Source: Reclinomonas americana ATCC 50394
Lineage: Eukaryota > Jakobida > Jakobea > Jakobida
DNA length: 64,000 bases
Direction of reading: 5' to 3'
NCBI GenBank assembly: GCA_048213135.1
Contig: PS015187.1
Coordinates: 1 to 64,000, forward strand
How positions within the stretch are numbered: the first letter of the stretch is position 1; the number at the start of each line of letters is the position of its first letter. Under the pieces are notes generated by a model, which searched no databases, was not told where the DNA came from, and worked only from the letters and a program-made list of their open reading frames with translations. A program made the translations under genes and the position numbers. Shown here piece after piece: positions 58,753 through 64,000 of the stretch.

Positions 58753-61700
58753 TCCAATCTCTCTGTGACAATCTATCGATGTCTGCCTCATTCAGAGTGA
58801 CTCTGACGTTTCCCTCAGTCCCCCTCTCTCACACTCACTCTCTCTCACTCACTCTCACTCACTCCTTCCCTCTCTTAAGCGTCCGACTTGCCCTCTTCCG
58901 TCACTCAACCTCGCCTTTACTCGTTGTGCCTTGCCCATTCACTCTGCCTATGATCCACTGGCGTGGGCCTTGCTCACCTCACCCTCCTCTCGTTGCCCTT
59001 CTCTGCCCACCCCCTGGCCTTTCCCCTTGCCCTTCATTAGCCACCCACTGTGCCTTGCTCACTCACTCTTCCCCCTGCTCGCCCTCCTCTCTTTGCCCTC
59101 CTCTTTCTTCCGCCCGCTGTGCCTTGCGCACTCACTCGTTCCCCTTGCCTGTCACCTCTCGTTGCCCTTCTCTGTACCATTTACTCATGCACCCCCTGGC
59201 CTCTCCTTCTTCTTCTTCTTCCCCTTGCCCTTTATTTTTTCCGCCCGTTCGCTCAGCAATTCGGTGCCGGCTGGGATACCTACGACGGCTCCGAGGTCGA
59301 CCTCGATGCCTCTGCCTGTTGCGTCTGCTTCTCTCCCCCCAGGCCTCACCTCGCAGTCTCATTCTTTTGTTCCCTTCCCTTCCACAGGCGCCTTTTCCCG
59401 CGACGGCGACGTGCTGGAGACGATCTGGTTCGGCAACCTGCGCGGTCGCAACGGTGCCATTGTGCACTCGGGCGACAATCGCACTGGTGATGCCGAGGGC
59501 GATGATGAAGTGATCACAGTGCGTATGTGTGCGAAGGCAGGGATGGATGCGTGGCGCTGCCTCATTGTGCGTCTCGGTGCAGGTGTACTTTGACAAGATG
59601 CACAGCGATGTGTTTGCCATTATTTTCGTGCTCAGCAGTTTTGAGGGTGTGACGTTTGAGAGCATCGACGAGGGTGAGTAAGAAGAGGGAAAGTAAGGGA
59701 GAGAGGAAGAGGGGGAAAGAGAGGGAATGAGGAAGAGAGGGAGAGGGAGAGAGAGAGAGAGCCCTCTCTTCCTCGACTCGGCATCGAAAAGTGCGTCATT
59801 GTGTTCGACGGAGGCCAGATGTTGGTGACAGATCGCTGGCTGCACATGTCATCCTCGTCGCCGTTCTCTGCCATATCTCTCGTCTTCTTGTATATTAGGA
59901 GTGGAGAGGAGTGGAGAGGGAAACGAGATGAGACGAGAACACGAGAAAGAAGATCCGCGATGGGAGGAGAAGAGCTTTCCGCTTCTCGTCTCTTCTATTT
60001 CTTCTCTCCTCTCCTGTCCNNNNNNNNNNNNNNNNNNNNNNNNNNNNNNNNNNNNNNNNNNNNNNNNNNNNNNNNNNNNNNNNNNNNNNNNNNNNNNNNN
60101 NNNNNNNNNNNNNNNNNNNNNNNNNNNNNNNNNNNNNNNNNNNNNNNNNNNNNNNNNNNNNNNNNNNNNNNNNNNNNNNNNNNNNNNNNNNNNNNNNNNN
60201 NNNNNNNNNNNNNNNNNNNNNNNNNNNNNNNNNNNNNNNNNNNNNNNNNNNNNNNNNNNNNNNNNNNNNNNNNNNNNNNNNNNNNNNNNNNNNNNNNNNN
60301 NNNNNNNNNNNNNNNNNNNNNNNNNNNNNNNNNNNNNNNNNNNNNNNNNNNNNNNNNNNNNNNNNNNNNNNNNNNNNNNNNNNNNNNNNNNNNNNNNNNN
60401 NNNNNNNNNNNNNNNNNNNNNNNNNNNNNNNNNNNNNNNNNNNNNNNNNNNNNNNNNNNNNNNNNNNNNNNNNNNNNNNNNNNNNNNNNNNNNNNNNNNN
60501 NNNNNNNNNNNNNNNNNNNNNNNNNNNNNNNNNNNNNNNNNNNNNNNNNNNNNNNNNNNNNNNNNNNNNNNNNNNNNNNNNNNNNNNNNNNNNNNNNNNN
60601 NNNNNNNNNNNNNNNNNNNNNNNNNNNNNNNNNNNNNNNNNNNNNNNNNNNNNNNNNNNNNNNNNNNNNNNNNNNNNNNNNNNNNNNNNNNNNNNNNNNN
60701 NNNNNNNNNNNNNNNNNNNNNNNNNNNNNNNNNNNNNNNNNNNNNNNNNNNNNNNNNNNNNNNNNNNNNNNNNNNNNNNNNNNNNNNNNNNNNNNNNNNN
60801 NNNNNNNTCCCTCTCCCTCTCCCTCTCCCTCTCCCTCTCCTTACCCCTTCTCCCTCCTCCCGCCTTCTCCCTCTCCCCTCTCCCTCTCCCGCTTCTCCCT
60901 CATTCTCCCTTCCCACCACGCGCAGCCCACGTCCGCATCGTCGACGGCGACGGCAACGAGCTACACAAGATTCTCGTCAACAATGTCAAGGGAGCTCACA
61001 CCGGTTTGTCACGCCCCCTTCATTCACTTTCCCTCATTCTTCTCATTCACCCCTTTCTGCCGCCCCCGCAGGCCTGCTCCTCTTCAAGCTGTACCGCGAG
61101 ACCGACGGCTCGTGGATGCTCTACCGCAGCACCGACCGCGCCGCCGGCCGTGTGATTGACGACCTGGTGCCACTGATGCGGGTGCGATTCCGTTGCCTCT
61201 TTTGCCATCGCATGCGCGCACATCTCCTCCTCATCCGCCTGTGCAGTCGGTGGTGCGCGAGGACTGGCCCGAAGGTGTGCCGTGCACCGAAAAGGGGCTG
61301 ACGGCGGCTCTCGGTGGCATGCGACTCGTGCCGAGCAGCCCAGGCGGCTCGTACGGATACACAACGTTGTTGCTAAAGGTGGGCTGTTTCTGAGACGACG
61401 TTGTCATGAGCCTGCGTCGACTCATTCATTCGTCGCCGACGACAGGGGAGCGCCTTGTTGGATTTCTCCGGCGCCGCGCAGTTCACCACACTCGAGCACA
61501 TTGATGTGTCGGAGAACTCCATCCTCGACGTGTCGTTCATACGGCAGCTGCGCAATGTGCGCACCTTTAACGCCGCGCACAACTTCATTCGCGACATCAC
61601 ACCGCTATTGCATCTGAGTGAGTACATCCCCCACGTCTGCTCTACCATCGCTGTGTCGGTCTTCTCACTCCCCTTCTACCTTCTTCATCCCTCATCCGTC

Positions 61701-63033
61701 GCCCAGCCAACTTGCAATGGCTGAACGCATCATACAACTCCATACGCAAGCTGCGCGCACAAGTCTCCAGCTCGGTGCTGCGCGTGCTGGATCTGAGCTG
61801 TTGCGTGGGAGGACAGGGGAGGCGAGGTGCGGAAGGAAGGAAGGCTCATTCTCTGTGCCTCTCCTCGCAGTCTGCAAAATCTCCTTTGTCGACGTGCGCG
61901 GCCTGCACGAGTTGCTGGAGCTCGACATGAGCGGCAACGCCCTCACCGACATTCCAGTCGTTGACGCACCGAAACTGACTGTCCTCCGAGTGGTGCGTTT
62001 TGGTGTGACTTTCTGGCTCTCCATTCGCTCTCCTCGCTCACACTCCACTCTGCCAGTCGACCAACGACATTCGCTCACCCGAGGGCATCGAGAACTACCC
62101 CAACTTGACGGAGCTGTCGCTGCGCAAGAACCGCATCAGCTCGCTCGCAATCTTCTCCACGGGCGCCTGCCCGCACATGCGTGTGCTGGAATTAAGGTGG
62201 GTGGAGGGAATGGGGAGAGGGCGTGGCTCGCGTGGTGGTGGTGGCGAGCTGATTGATGTGGTGCAGCGACAATTACATTACGCCGGCCGAGGAGATTCAT
62301 CATTTGCGCAGTTTGCGAAGGTTGCACAGCCTGCATTTGATTGGTGAGGAGAAGGGGGTGAAGGAGAAGGGATGGAGGCAAAGGGGAAGGGGGATGAAGG
62401 AAAAGGGAAAAGGGGTGAAGGAGAAGGATGAGGGGTGAGTGGAGAGGGAGACTGGAAGAGGGAAAAGGGAATAGGGAGAAGGGGATGAGCTGTGAAGGGG
62501 GCGAGAGAAGGGAAGAGGGGATGAGAGAGAAGGGTTGAAGGAGAAAGGATGAGCGAGGAAGATGGAGAAGTGGTGAGAGAGAGAGAAGAGATACACTGGA
62601 AGTATCCTTCGCTGCTCGCCAACTCTGTCTTGCTTACCCCTCTTCCCTTATTTCGTTCACAGAGACCATGGAGGACATGAGTCGCCACGACATGCTGGTG
62701 GCGCTCATGGGCGACGCGACAGACCACGCGTCGCCGCCGGGCAGTCAGATTGCCATTTTGGTGCGCACTCCCATCTCCTCGCCCGCACCCTCAACTCCTT
62801 GCCGCACTCACACACTACTACATTCACCGCACAAACAGGCCGACGAACCGGTGACCGACGGCGAGCGCGAGGCCGCCGCCAGCGCCTACTGGAGCCAGTA
62901 CGAGGACAAGGTCAACCCGACGCCGGCGCCAACGCCACTAATGACACCCAAGTCGTCGGTGCGCGAGGAGGCCGACGCATTCGTTTCCTCGAGAGACATG
63001 GGCACGGGGCCGCGCATGCCCGGGGGTGCATGA
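58297..63033 (+). CDS. TerD-LRR fusion protein, 14 exons, 560 aa
   Basis: Exons: 58297-58479, 59257-59317, 59388-59518, 59583-59673, 60926-61003, 61072-61181, 61247-61378, 61446-61617, 61707-61799, 61871-61992, 62057-62196, 62267-62343, 62663-62760, 62839-63033; the sum is 1683 nt with every phase matching. After an acidic helical head comes a full TerD domain: GAGWDTYDGSEVDLDASAC, then HSGDNRTGDAEGDDEVIT, then DVFAIIFVLSSF, then HVRIVDGDGNEL, then LLLFKLYR. The Asp-rich motifs are the Ca2+-binding residues of the TerD family, known from bacterial stress/tellurite operons. It is followed by SDS22-like leucine-rich repeats (LEHIDVSENSILDVSFIRQL, LELDMSGNALTDI, LTELSLRKNRISSL, LELSDNYITPAEEI). 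A polar C-terminus follows. Likely a cytosolic Ca2+-dependent adaptor; function inferred. Confidence 0.85.
60020..60807. other. assembly gap (788 N) in TerD-LRR intron 4
   Basis: N run flanked by CTCCCT-type pyrimidine repeats. Confidence 0.99.
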
Positions 63034-63061
63034 TTGAAAAAAAAAGAAGGGAGAAGTGTGA

Positions 63062-63267
63062 TCACGTGGAGACCGCGTAGAAGAGGCCGGCGCACAGCTG
63101 CGGGGGGTGGTGAGGGGAAAGGCAGGGAGACGTGGTGTGGAGAAGAATGGTACGAACCAGGGAAAAGATGGAAAAGCCGACGAGGACGGCCACTTCGAGT
63201 TGTCGTGAGGGGCCGGTGCGGGAGGAGTCGCGGAGGGAGACCGCGGCCATGGCGGCGAGTTTAAGGC
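63062..63267 (-). CDS. 3' end of a membrane protein gene (partial)
   Basis: Last two exons in coding order: 63267-63158 and 63097-63062 (stop), joined in phase 0. They encode LKLAAMAAVSLRDSS, then EVAVLVGFSIFSLV / LCAGLFYAVST, i.e. a C-terminal transmembrane helix. The acceptor at 63268-63270 implies more exons upstream on the minus strand, beyond 64000. The gene ends 28 nt from the stop of the convergent TerD-LRR gene. Family unknown. Confidence 0.5.
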
Positions 63268-64000
63268 CTGTGGGAAGGGAAAGTGGGGAAAGGGCGAAGG
63301 AGGAAAGAAGAAGACAAAAGAGGCGAGGGTTAGAGAGGAAGTTGGGGAAAGCGCGCACAAAGCAGAGAGAAGAGACAGGGATGGGAGAAGGAGCAGTCTG
63401 GGCGGTGAGTGCTGAGAGATAGGGTGCTCGAGGAGGGGCAGCAGGCCTGGACAGAGTGGGCAGAGAGTGAGAAAAGAAGACAAAGTAGGAAGCAGAGGTA
63501 GATAAGCGAGAGAGGGAGAGCGAGGACGAAGGCAAGAGAGAAACATAGCACGAGATTCACGAGGTGATAAAGAAAGAGAACACGAGAGAGAGAATGACGG
63601 GAACAGAGTGAGAGTCAGAGCGAGGCGCAAGCGTAAAGAAAGTGTGCAAGAGAGCAGAGGCAGTGACGAGCGGAGAAAACAGCAGAAAGAACAGCGTGAG
63701 GGGAGGAAGCAATGTGGCAGACAAAGACGAAACCAAAGAAAGGAGACAGCACGGAAGACCAGCAAGAGAGAGTGAGTGGAGAGAGCAAAGTGAAGCAGGG
63801 AACGTGACAAGCATAATAGACGACAAGCAAGGAACGAAAAGGAGTGAGAAAACGCGCGAGTGGCGATAGAGAGAGAGAGAGTGAATGAATGAGAGAGGGA
63901 GGGAGAGCAGCAACACAGAACGTAATGAGGAATGAGAAACAAATAAAGGAAACGAGACAGATAGAGAGAGATGGAAAGAGAGCGAAGAGGAGAAGGAAAG
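63268..64000. other. probable intron of the partial minus-strand gene
   Basis: GAGA-rich on the plus strand, so pyrimidine-rich on the coding strand, as in the other long introns. No exon was seen up to the window end. Confidence 0.5.

Noticed and set aside
62599-62612. GTATCCTT motif resembling a second U12 donor
   Set aside because: It lies inside an ordinary GT-AG intron (62344-62662), not at an exon end, and has no U12 branch site before the acceptor.

Overview
The window is nuclear DNA of an intron-rich unicellular eukaryote. The genes are split by many GT-AG introns: short ones of about 58-80 bp, and long ones stuffed with polypyrimidine on the coding strand. The gene set consists of eukaryotic signalling architectures: TKL-like kinases, RING, SPRY, NACHT-WD40, a FYVE-like finger, UBA-like and 7TM proteins. 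One intron has the signature of the minor (U12) spliceosome. I cannot name the species; an amoeboid or other free-living protist would fit. Seven N-gaps (1137-1681, 8257-8903, 14409-15165, 25573-26447, 40810-41802, 42898-43298, 60020-60807) all lie inside introns. No credible tRNA, rRNA, transposon or CRISPR array was seen.

Layout: SPRY protein (+, 27-4326); ARM/HEAT-like protein (-, 4635-9237) with a U12-type AT-AC intron; TPR / Pro-Ser-rich / coiled-coil / kinase / RING protein (+, 9636-13745) with two 4-nt microexons; UBA-like protein (-, 13872-18276); double ankyrin / coiled-coil / kinase protein (+, 18336-21554); seven-blade WD40 protein (+, 22056-23141); stand-alone ankyrin protein (-, 23363-24163); a giant FYVE-like / double NACHT / pentapeptide / 14x WD40 protein (+, 24503-37817); 7TM protein (-, 37883-42019); FkbM-type methyltransferase (-, 42284-44213); single-pass coiled-coil membrane protein (-, 44574-46097); three tandem copies, about 3.9 kb apart, of a PD-(D/E)XK-like nuclease / kinase fusion of Crinkler type (+, 46795-57119), in different states of decay; a small acidic CxxC protein (+, 57147-57582); a TerD-LRR fusion (+, 58297-63033); and the 3' end of a membrane protein gene (-, 63062 to beyond the window).

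Exon models were built by hand. I matched donor and acceptor phase and continuity of protein motifs; for nearly every gene the summed exon length is an exact multiple of three. Exceptions are marked in the entries.

Working together: many genes pair a sensor-like repeat domain (ANK, TPR, WD40, LRR, SPRY) with a kinase, a STAND NTPase or a nuclease-like domain. This resembles an innate-immunity or biological-conflict island, with tandem duplication and pseudogenisation under way. Four pairs of genes are divergent (starts 9237/9636, 18276/18336, 24163/24503 and 46097/46795). A palindromic CGACGTCG element recurs upstream of several starts.
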